From: an uncultured Porphyromonadaceae bacterium
GTDB taxonomy: Bacteria > Bacteroidota > Bacteroidia > Bacteroidales > Muribaculaceae
Reading direction: 5' to 3'
NCBI GenBank assembly: GCA_946414395.1
Contig: CAMKOE010000002.1
Location: 1-64,000, forward strand
Length of the DNA stretch: 64,000 nt
Both the position numbers and the translations under genes were made by a program. Positions 43,904 through 52,471 of this stretch are shown here, one piece after another; position 1 is the stretch's first letter, and the number at the start of each line of letters is the position of its first letter. The notes under the pieces are model-generated. The model made no database searches, was not told the DNA's origin, and saw only the letters and a list, made by a program, of their open reading frames with translations.

Positions 43904-44437
43904 TTATTTTAAAGGTCCGAACTGCTCAAAGCGGCCATCGTTGTAGAATACCAGGATATTGACCACGCGCCGGGCATCGGTTGATGCAGGACCACGGGAA
44001 GCGCCTCGTGCCGTCGCGCTGCTGCGCATGATACTCTGGATGGTCTCGCTCATCGAGGGCGCAGCCTTGACGCGCTGCGACGGCTTGGAGGCGGGCTGAT
44101 AGCCCTGAGGCTCGTCGTCGTCAAACGTGATTGCTCGTTGCCCCGAGTCATCGATAAAGGATTCGGGCAGGGTAGCGGCATCTGACATTTTGTCATCCGC
44201 CCGGCTAGCGCCCGACTCGCTCATCAACATCTCCCCATCGCCAAACATGAGCCACATCACGTTCAAGGAAGGATACGCACGATGTATCTTGCCGATCACC
44301 TCATCGCTCACTTTCTTGTTGCGGCCATTGAGCAACTGCGAAAGCGTCGGGCGAGGAATCTCGCAGGTGTCTGCAAACTGGGAATTGGATATCCCTGTCT
44401 GCTCAAGAAACATTTTTAATCTCGTTACAATATCCAT
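43904..44437 (-). CDS. XRE family HTH transcriptional regulator
   Basis: A 177-residue protein with an N-terminal helix-turn-helix of the Cro/CI type (residues about 7-62: LKMFLEQTGISNSQFADTCE, IPRPTLSQLLNGRNKKVSDE), followed by NVMWLMFGDGEMLM. The middle is polar and flexible, and the C-terminal block RVVNILVFYNDGRFEQFGP is a short beta hairpin seen in a family of Bacteroidales XRE regulators. Target unknown. A 16-bp palindrome lies 19 bp upstream of its start, suggesting autoregulation. It neighbours a 1.2-kb gene-free region rich in palindromes. Confidence 0.88.
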   Translation of the reverse strand: MDIVTRLKMFLEQTGISNSQFADTCEIPRPTLSQLLNGRNKKVSDEVIGKIHRAYPSLNVMWLMFGDGEMLMSESGASRADDKMSDAATLPESFIDDSGQRAITFDDDEPQGYQPASKPSQRVKAAPSMSETIQSIMRSSATARGASRGPASTDARRVVNILVFYNDGRFEQFGPLK

Positions 44438-44455
44438 TTAAGAACAATTTTTAGT

Positions 44456-44471
44456 ACGCGCTCAAGTGCGT
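44456..44471. promoter_or_regulatory. candidate operator upstream of the XRE gene
   Basis: ACGCGCTCAAGTGCGT is a palindrome with one mismatch (ACGCGCT/AGTGCGT), 19 bp from the start codon of the regulator. Confidence 0.4.
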
Positions 44472-45161
44472 GAGAATCTCAAAAATTGGTACAGAAAAAT
44501 ATCTGGCCCAGTACTGCGTCTCGCAAAACCTGTCGAAAACGCCCCGAAAACCGAAAATCGCCTGTTTGCGTTTTTTAATTTTGGGATTGCAAATTTAGAA
44601 CGAATAATTGAAACCACCAAATTTAAAAACGAAAATTTTAAGATTTGCAATTCAACTTTCCAAAAAATGACAATTTTCAGAGAATCCCAAAAGTAAACAA
44701 GATTACTTAAACTTTTACTTTAGGATACGTATGTAATGTGCTTTATATTAGCGATTTAACAAATATGATTTACTAATATCACTACCATCGAGTCGAATAT
44801 CATCAAAACATACAGCAGTACTAGAAGAATCTAGTGTAATTTGCTCATTTTGAGGTAATTGTAGCCTATGTAAACAATTGTTAATGGGTAAATTTGGTGA
44901 ATTTGTAAACTTTATGGGCGTAAATTCTCATTTTTTAAGCGACCAGCACAATTGCAAACCGCTTTTCCTGGCCCCAAATCGGCTGTTTCATTCCCCACCC
45001 TTATGTTTTAAAACGCAAACACGAGGTAGTTTTCAAAGGCGAATTACCCGTTGGTAAAATACCATTTTTGGTTTTCTGACTGCTCAACTCGATTTCCTTG
45101 CGTTTTTTTCCAGCATACCCTAAAACTGGTCGAAATTCTATATTTTGAGCGATTCTAGCGC

Positions 45162-45191
45162 GACAAGAAACTTGTCAATTATTGACAAGTT
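45162..45191. promoter_or_regulatory. three GACAAG half-sites including a perfect 23-bp palindrome
   Basis: AACTTGTCAAT-T-ATTGACAAGTT (45169-45191) is a perfect palindrome, and GACAAG at 45162-45167 adds a third half-site in alternating orientation. This looks like a binding site for a dimeric regulator. No gene starts close by. Confidence 0.5.
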
Positions 45192-45284
45192 GTAATATAA
45201 ACACTACACTCTCATCATTTTTTATTGACTGATTATCGCGAGTTTTTTACCCGTTGGAAAAGTTGATTTTATGGCATTTTTGGG

Positions 45285-45331
45285 CATTTTGGCCGTGAAA
45301 TGGGCCAATAGAGCAAAAAACGGCCAAAATG
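45285..45331. repeat. 12-bp inverted repeat
   Basis: CATTTTGGCCGT (45285-45296) and ACGGCCAAAATG (45320-45331) around a 23-nt loop. No T-tract on either side, so it is not a typical terminator. Confidence 0.7.
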
Positions 45332-45590
45332 TGACATTTTGACCAATTTTCAGTACCCGTTCCCGCTTCCCGCTCACGACCTATCTCGCCCACCCTACAA
45401 GCACTTAACCCCCAAAATGGGCCGACGGCGATAGGAAGATTTCTATGATTTTTCACCCCGCTCTGGCTCCCACGTGAAGAGGTGAACGGGATGGTTTCAG
45501 CGATTTTTCTGACACAAAATCGGAGTCAAATTCAAGAATTCACCTTTTATACCCCACCCAACCGCCTAGAAAAACCTGACACGGGATAGC

Positions 45591-45626
45591 AAAAAAGGGT
45601 GTGCTTCCCGCAGCGGAAACACACCC
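45591..45626 (-). terminator. terminator of uvrA
   Basis: On the minus strand GGGTGTG-t-TTCC pairs with GGAA-g-CACACCC and is followed by six T, 29 nt past the stop codon. Confidence 0.9.
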
Positions 45627-45654
45627 GATGATGATCAAAACATGACAGGTTTCT

Positions 45655-48489
45655 CTAACCTTCAAGTTCTGGTTTAAGAAATTTGGCAGTGACCGATTGG
45701 GTCGATTGGGCGACCACCTCGGGGGTGCCACAGGCGACGAGTTGCCCACCTGCTCGCCCACCCTCGGGCCCCATGTCGATGATGTAATCGGCACACTTGA
45801 TCACGTCAAGATTATGCTCGATGACGATAACGGTGTTGCCCTTATCGACAAGACGGTTGAGCACCCCGAGCAGCACCTTGATGTCCTCGAAGTGGAGACC
45901 GGTCGTCGGCTCGTCCAGGATATAGACCGTCTTGCCGGTGTCCTTCTTGGCCAGTTCACAGGCCAACTTCACGCGCTGGCACTCGCCACCCGACAGGGTA
46001 CTGGAAGGCTGTCCCAACTTGATGTAACCGAGTCCCACATCCTGGAGCACCTTGATTTTCCTTAATATCGACGGAACGGCGTCAAAGAACTCCACCGCCT
46101 GGTTGATGGTCATGTCGAGCACGTCGGCGATGGACTTACCCTTGAACTTGACCTCGAGCGTCTCGCGGTTGTAGCGCTTGCCGCCACACTCCTGGCAGGG
46201 AACTAGCACGTCGGGCAGGAAGTTCATCTCCACCGCCTTGTAGCCATTACCGCCACAGGCCTCACAACGCCCGCCGCCCGTGTTGAACGAGAAGCGGCCC
46301 GGCTTGTAGGCCCTGATCTTGGATTCGGGCAGGTTGACAAACAGGTTGCGGATGTCGGTGAACACGCCGGTATAGGTGGCGGCGTTGGAACGCGGCGTGC
46401 GGCCCAGCGGTGCCTGATCGACGGTGACCACCTTGTCCACATATTCAATTCCCTGAAGGCTGTCATAGGGCATCGGGGCCGTGCGTGAGCGGTAAAACCG
46501 CTGGCTCAGGATGGGCTGCAGGGTGGCATTGATCAGGGTTGACTTGCCACTGCCGCTCACTCCCGTGACACAGATGAAGCGCCCCAGCGGCAACTCCACA
46601 TCGACGCCCTTGAGGTTATTGCCGCGGCATCCCTTGAGGACCAGGCTCTTGCCATTGCCTGCACGGCGCTGTCGTGGCACCTCGATGGCGCGGGTGCCGT
46701 TCAGGTAGTCGGCCGTCAGCGTGTGCTGCCGCAACAATTCCTGCGGTGTGCCGGCAAACACGACGTTGCCGCCCTTGCGACCCGCCAGCGGACCGATATC
46801 GATCACATAGTCGGCCTGCAGCATCATCTCCTTGTCGTGCTCGACCACCAGGATGGTGTTGCCGTCGTCACGCAGGGTCTTCAACGAGTCGATGAGCCGC
46901 TGGTTGTCGCGCTGGTGAAGGCCGATGGAGGGTTCGTCCAGGATATACAGCACATTGACCAGCCGCGACCCGATCTGGGTGGCTAGCCTGATGCGCTGGC
47001 TCTCGCCGCCCGACAGCGAGGCCGAGTTGCGGTTGAGCGACATGTAGTCCAGGCCCACCTCGAGCAGGAAGTTGAGCCTTGAACTGATTTCCTTGACGAT
47101 TTCGCGCGCGATTTCCCACTGGGTGGGCGTCACGTGATTGTGGAGGTCTTCAATCCAGTCCCGCAACTCGTTGATGTCCATGGCAGCCAGTTGGGCAATG
47201 TTCTTGCCGTTGAGCCTGTAGTGCAGCGCCTCGCGGTTGAGGCGGGCACCGTTGCACTCGGGGCACACCGCGCGCGAGAAGAACTGCCCGGCCCACTTCT
47301 GGGCCGCGCTGGTGGCGGTGTCGTCCTGCTGCATCTCGATATACTTCACCAGTCCGTCAAAGGTCAGGAAGTAATTGCTCGTGCTCATCGTCTCGGTGCG
47401 CAGGCTCAAGCGCTCGTCGGTACCGTTGAGGATGTCGTCGAGCGCCTCCTCGGGCAACTCGTTCAAGGGAGTGTCGAGCGTGCAGCCATATTTTTCACAG
47501 ATGGCCGCGATCTGCCAGAAGATCTGCACATTCTTGTATTTTCCCAGCGGCAGTATGCCGCCGCCCTTGATGCTCAGCGTCATGTCGGGCATGATCTTGT
47601 CACGGTCAATGATGTTGACATAGCCCAGTCCCTTGCAATGAGGGCAAGCGCCCTGCGGGGAGTTGAACGAGAAATTGTGCGGAGCCGGTTCCAGGTAGGA
47701 CAGTCCCGTGGCAGGGTCCATGAGCGAGCGGCTGTAGTAGCCCACCTCACCGGTCTCGGCGTCGAGGATCATGAGTTGTCCATTTCCCTGCTTGAAGGCC
47801 AGGTCGGCCGTGTCGGCCAGCCGCTTGAGGTCCTTATCGGCCACCTTGAGGCGGTCAACGACCAGTTCCACCGTGTGGTTGACATAGCGGTCGAGTTTCA
47901 TGCCGAAGGTGATTTCCCGCAACGCGCCATCGACCCTGACATTGATATACCCTTTCTTGCGCAGGTTCTCGAACAGGTCCTTGTAGTGTCCCTTGCGGTT
48001 CTTCACCAGCGGGGCCAAGATGTAGATGCGGTGTCCATTGTACCGCTCCTGAATCAGGCTGAGGATTTTGTCGGTAGTATATTTGACCATCCGTTCGCCG
48101 GACAGATAGGAATAGGCGTCGGCAGCGCGGGCATAGAGCAACCTGAGGTAATCATAGACCTCGGTCGTCGTGCCCACGGTACTGCGCGGATTGCGGTTGA
48201 CGGTCTTCTGCCCTATCGAGATGACGGGGCACAGTCCCGAAATCTTATCGACATTGGGCCGCTCGAGCATGCCCAGCATGTTGCGGGCATAGGATGAAAA
48301 CGTCTCCAGATAACGGCGTTGCCCCTCGGCAAACACCGTGTCAAAGGCCAGCGACGACTTGCCGCTGCCACTCAGGCCCGTGATGACCGTGAGCCTGTAG
48401 TGGGGAATCTCCACATCGATGTCCTTGAGGTTATGCACCTTGGCGCCCAGTACCTCGACACTCTCTATTTCCTTCCCGTTTAGTTTCAT
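45655..48489 (-). CDS. uvrA: excinuclease ABC subunit A (UvrA)
   Basis: A 944-residue nucleotide excision repair ATPase, the usual length. Both ATPase halves are complete: Walker A GLSGSGKSSLAFDT and GVSGSGKSTLINA, signature motifs LSGGESQRIRLA and LSGGECQRVKLA, Walker B with YILDEPSIGLH and YILDEPTTGLH. Zinc motifs CPHCKGLGYV, CPECNGARL and CEACGGNGYK/CQECGGKRYN are visible. It recognises DNA lesions with UvrB. The start is 59 nt after the transglycosylase gene, so the two may share a transcript; no clear promoter lies between them. Confidence 0.98.
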   Translation of the reverse strand: MKLNGKEIESVEVLGAKVHNLKDIDVEIPHYRLTVITGLSGSGKSSLAFDTVFAEGQRRYLETFSSYARNMLGMLERPNVDKISGLCPVISIGQKTVNRNPRSTVGTTTEVYDYLRLLYARAADAYSYLSGERMVKYTTDKILSLIQERYNGHRIYILAPLVKNRKGHYKDLFENLRKKGYINVRVDGALREITFGMKLDRYVNHTVELVVDRLKVADKDLKRLADTADLAFKQGNGQLMILDAETGEVGYYSRSLMDPATGLSYLEPAPHNFSFNSPQGACPHCKGLGYVNIIDRDKIMPDMTLSIKGGGILPLGKYKNVQIFWQIAAICEKYGCTLDTPLNELPEEALDDILNGTDERLSLRTETMSTSNYFLTFDGLVKYIEMQQDDTATSAAQKWAGQFFSRAVCPECNGARLNREALHYRLNGKNIAQLAAMDINELRDWIEDLHNHVTPTQWEIAREIVKEISSRLNFLLEVGLDYMSLNRNSASLSGGESQRIRLATQIGSRLVNVLYILDEPSIGLHQRDNQRLIDSLKTLRDDGNTILVVEHDKEMMLQADYVIDIGPLAGRKGGNVVFAGTPQELLRQHTLTADYLNGTRAIEVPRQRRAGNGKSLVLKGCRGNNLKGVDVELPLGRFICVTGVSGSGKSTLINATLQPILSQRFYRSRTAPMPYDSLQGIEYVDKVVTVDQAPLGRTPRSNAATYTGVFTDIRNLFVNLPESKIRAYKPGRFSFNTGGGRCEACGGNGYKAVEMNFLPDVLVPCQECGGKRYNRETLEVKFKGKSIADVLDMTINQAVEFFDAVPSILRKIKVLQDVGLGYIKLGQPSSTLSGGECQRVKLACELAKKDTGKTVYILDEPTTGLHFEDIKVLLGVLNRLVDKGNTVIVIEHNLDVIKCADYIIDMGPEGGRAGGQLVACGTPEVVAQSTQSVTAKFLKPELEG

Positions 48490-48548
48490 GATTCAGTTTT
48501 TCGGTCGTCTATATGATTTGTGGCGGATGCCAACCATTTCTCTGTGAA

Positions 48549-49514
48549 CTAATCAACCACCCATTCCTTGCTGTAGGCGGTAAAGGTGCGCTTGCTGCGA
48601 TACAGGTCGCTGGACTTGGGAATGCGCACCTTGTAGGTCTTGCCGCTGGCGTTGGTCAACTTGGTGGAACGTATCCATGGGTTGGCCTCACGCAACTGCG
48701 CATAGGTGATGCCCTTGTCACGAGCCCAATCGATCCAACTGGGCACCGCGCCGGTCACGTCAACCGTGTTATAACCCACCGGCTGGTAGAGGTTCTTGCG
48801 CGAGAAGCGGTAACCATAGCGCTTGGGGGATTCCATCACCAGTTTGTAGGCAATGATGCGGAAGACATAGCGGGACGTCTCCTGCACCAGGTACAGATCG
48901 AAGGAGTTATCCACCCGCTGGCGCGACAACTCGGTCGCAATCTTCTGCATACCAGCGTTATAACTGGCAGCCACCGTGGGCCAGTGGCCATATTTCTTGT
49001 AGGCGGCCTTGAGGTACTTGCAGGCTGCGACGGTCGATTTCTCGGGATCAAAGCGCTCGTCCACCTCATCGCTCACCTCCAGGCCGTAGTCACGCGCCGT
49101 CCCCGCCAGCAGTTGCCACATGCCGGCAGCCTTGGCGCTGGAGTAGGCGTTATAGTCCATCGAACTCTCGGTGACGGCCAGGTAGAGGAAATCCTGGGGA
49201 ACGCCCTGCTCCTTCAAGATGCGGGACAGTGCGGGAAAGTACCTGTTGGCCCGCTTGAAGCACAGTTCGGTCGTCGTCTGGCCATAGATGATACCTGTCA
49301 ATTCCCGGTCGAGGCGCTCAATCATGTCCAGACGGTCAAAAGTCACCTTCTCGCCGGCAAAGGTCACACTCGTGGGGATGTCGGGGCTCGCCGTCGTGCT
49401 GAACACCGGCGATGCGCTGCTGGCGCCCGACTTGCTGTATTCGCGCTTGAGTTGGGCCTGCATTGTGACCGTCGAGGCCATGAGCAGTGCCACCATCAAT
49501 AATATTTTCTTCAT
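48549..49514 (-). CDS. membrane-bound lytic transglycosylase, MltD-like
   Basis: A 321-residue protein with a signal peptide (MKKILLMVALLMASTVTMQA). The SLT catalytic motif is LAVTESSMDYNAYSSAKAAG (E of ES catalytic, about residue 113), then GMWQLLAGTARDYGL and VAASYNAGMQKIATEL. This fits the MltC/MltD type of goose-lysozyme-like lytic transglycosylases that cleave peptidoglycan glycan strands. No LysM domain is seen at the C-terminus, which ends in a basic region (KTYKVRIPKSSDLYRSKR). It lies just upstream of uvrA on the same strand. Confidence 0.9.
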   Translation of the reverse strand: MKKILLMVALLMASTVTMQAQLKREYSKSGASSASPVFSTTASPDIPTSVTFAGEKVTFDRLDMIERLDRELTGIIYGQTTTELCFKRANRYFPALSRILKEQGVPQDFLYLAVTESSMDYNAYSSAKAAGMWQLLAGTARDYGLEVSDEVDERFDPEKSTVAACKYLKAAYKKYGHWPTVAASYNAGMQKIATELSRQRVDNSFDLYLVQETSRYVFRIIAYKLVMESPKRYGYRFSRKNLYQPVGYNTVDVTGAVPSWIDWARDKGITYAQLREANPWIRSTKLTNASGKTYKVRIPKSSDLYRSKRTFTAYSKEWVVD

Positions 49515-49552
49515 ATTGTGTTATACTCTTTCTCTTGCAGATTCTCTTATCG

Positions 49553-49580
49553 ACAAATTGCGGCGATTGCCGCAATTTGT
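49553..49580 (-). terminator. perfect hairpin after the T9SS gene
   Basis: ACAAATTGCGGC-GATT-GCCGCAATTTGT, a 12-bp perfect stem with a 4-nt loop, 5 nt beyond the stop codon of the minus-strand gene. No T-tract follows, so it may stabilise the 3' end rather than terminate. Confidence 0.55.
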
Positions 49581-49584
49581 TTGA

Positions 49585-50934
49585 TTAATAGCCTCCCGTG
49601 TCGATGGTGCCGGTACCTGTACCGGAGCCCTCACCCTTCTTGTAACGCAAGATGGTGATGTCGCCACGCTTCTTGTATTTCACTCCATCGCTACCCAGGG
49701 CCGTCACCACATAGTAATAGACGCCCGTGTCCACGAGCCGCCCATGATAGGTGCCGTCCCATCCGCTGCCGGGATCGGTGAACTCACACACCAGGTTGCC
49801 CCAGCGGTTGAAGATCCAGCAGTGGAACTCGACAAGCGACTTGTAGGAAACCTTCCAGATGTCGTTGACGCCCTCGGTGGAACCAGGGGAGAAGATGTTG
49901 GGGCAGACGAGTTCGCTCTCGCTCACGGTCACTGTATAGGTCTCGCCGTAGTACTCGCAGGTGCCATCGGCATTGGCCACCCTGTAGCGCACATAGTAGG
50001 TGCCCGCCTCGGTAAAGGTCTGGTCCAACTCGTCCTGGTTGAACTGCAGGGTGACGTTTTCAAATTCGGGGTCGCTGGCAAATTCCCACACGCGATAGAC
50101 CACCGCATCGGTGGGATAGCCCGTGAACACGATGTGGACCGGTGCCGAACCGCCCAGGCCGTTGTCAATACCTTTCTCGTTGTTGTTGCCACGCAACTCC
50201 TGCACGGCACTCGAGCCGCAGTTGACGGCCTGGGTGTAGAAGTAATCGCTCTGGGCGCCTTCCTCGAGACCCCACTCCTCCAGGAAGCGGTCTCCCGTCA
50301 TCAGGAACTCGGTGTTGCACAACGGGGGGTCTATCGCTACGCTCTGATCCAGAGCCGGAAAGGTCTCGACGACCTCATTTTCCTGCCAGTGGGTACTGTC
50401 GTCCCACACCAGAGTGTTATAAGTCAGTTTAATCTCGCGGTCCAGTATCTGGCGGCGGCCGTCGATCGTGTAATAGGGGATGGCGTCGGCATGGCCGTCA
50501 ACACGGAAAGAAATCAGGCTGCAAGGCGACTCGTTGTTGAAAAACAGGTCGTTCAACTCCAGGTAGTAGTCAGCATAGTTCACCACCCAGCAATAGAAGG
50601 GGGTGGTGCCTTCGGTAATGATATAGCCCTTGTTGGGGATCACCTGGTCGAGGGTTGTGGTCATGCCCTCATGGCGTACGGCCACATCCTCGGGATAGCC
50701 GCCCCCACGCGAGTCATAGGTCTGCCAGTGCACCACGTCGCCCGTGGTGGCAGTATAGGTCATCCCTACCCCCTCGGTATCATACACGACATAGATCTTG
50801 TTCAGGCTGGTATGGTTATCCGACAGGTTGATCACTATGGGCTCATGCTCTCCCACACTGGTAAACGACACCTGGCCGCTCGCCGACAACAAAGCCAGCG
50901 CGGCTGCCATGAGCGTAATCAATCTCTTGTTCAT
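49585..50934 (-). CDS. type IX secretion (type B sorting) surface protein
   Basis: The start was set at 50934 (MNKRLITLMAAALALLSASG), a signal peptide, giving 449 residues. The C-terminal domain (NIFSPGSTEGVNDIWKVSYK, FHCWIFNRWGNLVCEF, GWDGTYHGRLVDTGVYYYVV) is the gliding-motility type B T9SS sorting domain. The rest is beta-rich with Ig-like or adhesin character. Probably exported by the type IX system to the surface. Function unknown. Its N-terminal region and the next gene upstream are separated by a terminator hairpin. Confidence 0.88.
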   Translation of the reverse strand: MNKRLITLMAAALALLSASGQVSFTSVGEHEPIVINLSDNHTSLNKIYVVYDTEGVGMTYTATTGDVVHWQTYDSRGGGYPEDVAVRHEGMTTTLDQVIPNKGYIITEGTTPFYCWVVNYADYYLELNDLFFNNESPCSLISFRVDGHADAIPYYTIDGRRQILDREIKLTYNTLVWDDSTHWQENEVVETFPALDQSVAIDPPLCNTEFLMTGDRFLEEWGLEEGAQSDYFYTQAVNCGSSAVQELRGNNNEKGIDNGLGGSAPVHIVFTGYPTDAVVYRVWEFASDPEFENVTLQFNQDELDQTFTEAGTYYVRYRVANADGTCEYYGETYTVTVSESELVCPNIFSPGSTEGVNDIWKVSYKSLVEFHCWIFNRWGNLVCEFTDPGSGWDGTYHGRLVDTGVYYYVVTALGSDGVKYKKRGDITILRYKKGEGSGTGTGTIDTGGY

Positions 50935-51040
50935 AGTGCGCACTTGATATTTCTTTTTTACATTATATATAACGTCACAACTCCCTTGCTTATTGCCACG
51001 GCAACGCGCTTTCTTGTGCATCGGCACCTCTTTAATAAAG

Positions 51041-51086
51041 CACACACCACGAGTCGGGGGACCTTGTCCCGCTCGTGATGTGGTGC
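51041..51086 (-). terminator. terminator of the 51113 gene
   Basis: CACCAC and CACGAG pair with CTCGTG and GTGGTG with small bulges around a short loop, followed by GCTTTATT on the minus strand. Confidence 0.7.
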
Positions 51087-51112
51087 TATTGCTATCATGT
51101 CAAGTGGGGTGC

Positions 51113-51586
51113 TTAGCGCTGGCGCGTTCCTCCTCGATGGTTACGGCTGATTGCTGTGTCTGATTTATTGATCACATCCCACTTGGTCTTCTGGGGATAG
51201 TCCACCCTGCCCGAACCGCTCGGGGCTGTCTGGGTGTCACTGCTGCCAGGGCGGGTATAGGTCGTGCCGGTCGATGGGCGGGTAACGGTCGTGCTGGCGG
51301 GGCGGGTAACGGTCGTGTTGGTCGACGGGCGGGTAACGGTCGTGCTGGCGGGGCGGGTAACGGTTCCCGAAGGCTGACTCGTTCCAGGCGTGTTCACCTG
51401 CTCGGTCCCGGTTCCTGCATTCACCTTGCTATCATTCGATCCCTTGTCTGTACGGCCAAAAGCCAAAAACAGAACCGTAACGACCAGGGCGGCCAATGCG
51501 GCAATGACGATATAGTTAATCGTTCGGCGCCTACTCTCGGTAGCAGCCTTTTTCTCTCTACTATTCATGTTATCTGCCATAATCAT
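51113..51586 (-). CDS. single-pass membrane protein with TRP repeats
   Basis: The longest frame has several alternative starts; the one at 51586 (MIMADNMNSREKK) or 51580 gives about 157 residues with a basic N-terminus, one membrane helix (NYIVIAALAALVVTVLFLAF) and an extracytoplasmic tail. The tail carries repeats of the form TVTRPxSTT, about six copies, then GSGRVDYPQKTKWDVI and a basic end. The repeat region is a DNA tandem repeat as well. No family recognised. Surface location of the tail and its function are inference. Confidence 0.7.
   Translation of the reverse strand: MIMADNMNSREKKAATESRRRTINYIVIAALAALVVTVLFLAFGRTDKGSNDSKVNAGTGTEQVNTPGTSQPSGTVTRPASTTVTRPSTNTTVTRPASTTVTRPSTGTTYTRPGSSDTQTAPSGSGRVDYPQKTKWDVINKSDTAISRNHRGGTRQR
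51250..51365. repeat. tandem repeat in the TRP-repeat gene
   Basis: Alternating units of 24 and 27 bp beginning GGGTAACGGTCGTG, giving a higher-order 51-bp period. Confidence 0.8.
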
Positions 51587-51835
51587 ATGTTTTTTAGGTT
51601 CAACAATTCGGGAATGAATCAGTTCTGCAGACAACTATAGCATTTTAATTCATGAAGGCCTCGCTAGTGCTCGTTTTTCAAATCCGGGTATTCGAAAAAC
51701 TATTGTTTTCGGTAATATTTGGGCAATTATTAAAATTTCGACATACCATTATCAAATCAGCCATAGTGCCTTCTCTAAAAAACATGCTGAGCCTCACAAT
51801 GAATGCCACACGGAATCTCATTTGACGAGTTATAT

Positions 51836-51866
51836 TTTGCCACAAGCGGGATTATTTGTAATTTTG
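51836..51866 (+). promoter_or_regulatory. Bacteroidetes-type promoter for the 51903 gene
   Basis: TTTG at 51836-51839 and TAATTTTG at 51859-51866, 19 nt apart. It lies within the longest frame and supports the start at 51903. Confidence 0.8.
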
Positions 51867-51902
51867 CATAATAGTCAATACACATTATATATAATAATAA
51901 AC

Positions 51903-52307
51903 ATGGAACAGAATGACGAAATGATAAACGGCATGCCGCGGCGCGAGCGGGCCGTGATGTATAAGCGCACCAACAACTGCTGCCAGGCCGTGCTGCTGGC
52001 CTATGCGCCCGAACTGGGACTGCCCGAGGAGCGGCTGCTGGCGATGGGAGCCTGCTTCGGTAGCGGCATGGGAAGCATGGACGAGACCTGCGGCGCCCTG
52101 TGCGGGGCCCAGATGGTGCAAGGGCTGTTGAAGTTTGACGGGCGGCGCCTCAACCCGCAGGCCAGCCAGTTGAGGGCCGAGTTTGAACAGCGCTGCGGCG
52201 CCACGCGCTGCAAGGACCTGAAGGGCGTCGGCACTGACCGCGGCCCGTTGTGCTCGTGTGAAGACTGCGTGCGCCATGCCGTCGAGATACTGGAAGAGAC
52301 CTGCTGA
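51903..52307 (+). CDS. C_GCAxxG_C_C family protein
   Basis: The start was set at 51903 (MEQNDEMINGMPRRERAV), giving 134 residues. Cysteine motifs CCQAVLLAY, GACFGSGMGSMDETCGALCGA and a C-terminal CSCEDCV match the C_GCAxxG_C_C family (a DsrE- or redox-associated group found in anaerobes). The conserved cysteines suggest metal or electron binding, but no reaction is assigned. It is a single gene in front of the mre operon. Confidence 0.87.
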   Translation: MEQNDEMINGMPRRERAVMYKRTNNCCQAVLLAYAPELGLPEERLLAMGACFGSGMGSMDETCGALCGAQMVQGLLKFDGRRLNPQASQLRAEFEQRCGATRCKDLKGVGTDRGPLCSCEDCVRHAVEILEETC

Positions 52308-52394
52308 GTCCCTCCTGCCTATCCCTGCTTATAGCGCATTAAAAAACACAAAAAAACTACACTAAAACATAGCGGTAGATTGGCGAAATTTCAG

Positions 52395-52402
52395 TAATTT
52401 TG
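52395..52402 (+). promoter_or_regulatory. promoter -7 element of the mre operon
   Basis: TAATTTTG 70 nt upstream of mreB; the -33 box is weak. No other promoter is seen until rodA, in line with one operon. Confidence 0.55.
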
Positions 52403-52471
52403 CAGTCCAATAAACGAGAGATATTTTCAGTAGACATTTATAACTAACTATCAAACATATAGATACTAATC

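Larger units (their letters stand above)
44472..45590. other. 1.1-kb gene-free AT-rich region with palindromes
   Basis: No open frame of credible coding character on either strand. It contains AAAGTAAA/TTTACTTT (about 44690-44722), the GACAAG half-site cluster at 45162-45191, a 12-bp hairpin at 45285-45331, and TTACCCGTTGG at about 45046 and again at 45248 with similar sequence after both. Composition is much more AT-rich than the flanking genes. It is neither promoter-sized nor gene-like, so its role is open. Confidence 0.7.

Noticed and set aside
44722-44760. A dif-like XerCD site (ACGTATGTAATGTGCTTTAT)
   Set aside because: The arrangement and half-sites differ too much from Bacteroidetes dif sequences as I remember them, and no xer gene is near.
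44472-45590. Chromosomal origin or plasmid iteron region
   Set aside because: I see no cluster of DnaA boxes (TTATCCACA type), no dnaA or rep gene nearby and no iterons. GC skew could not be calculated, so this is not fully excluded.
51250-51365. Regular repeats that might be a CRISPR array
   Set aside because: The repeats are 24/27 bp without unique spacers and lie in frame in a protein gene; no cas gene is present.
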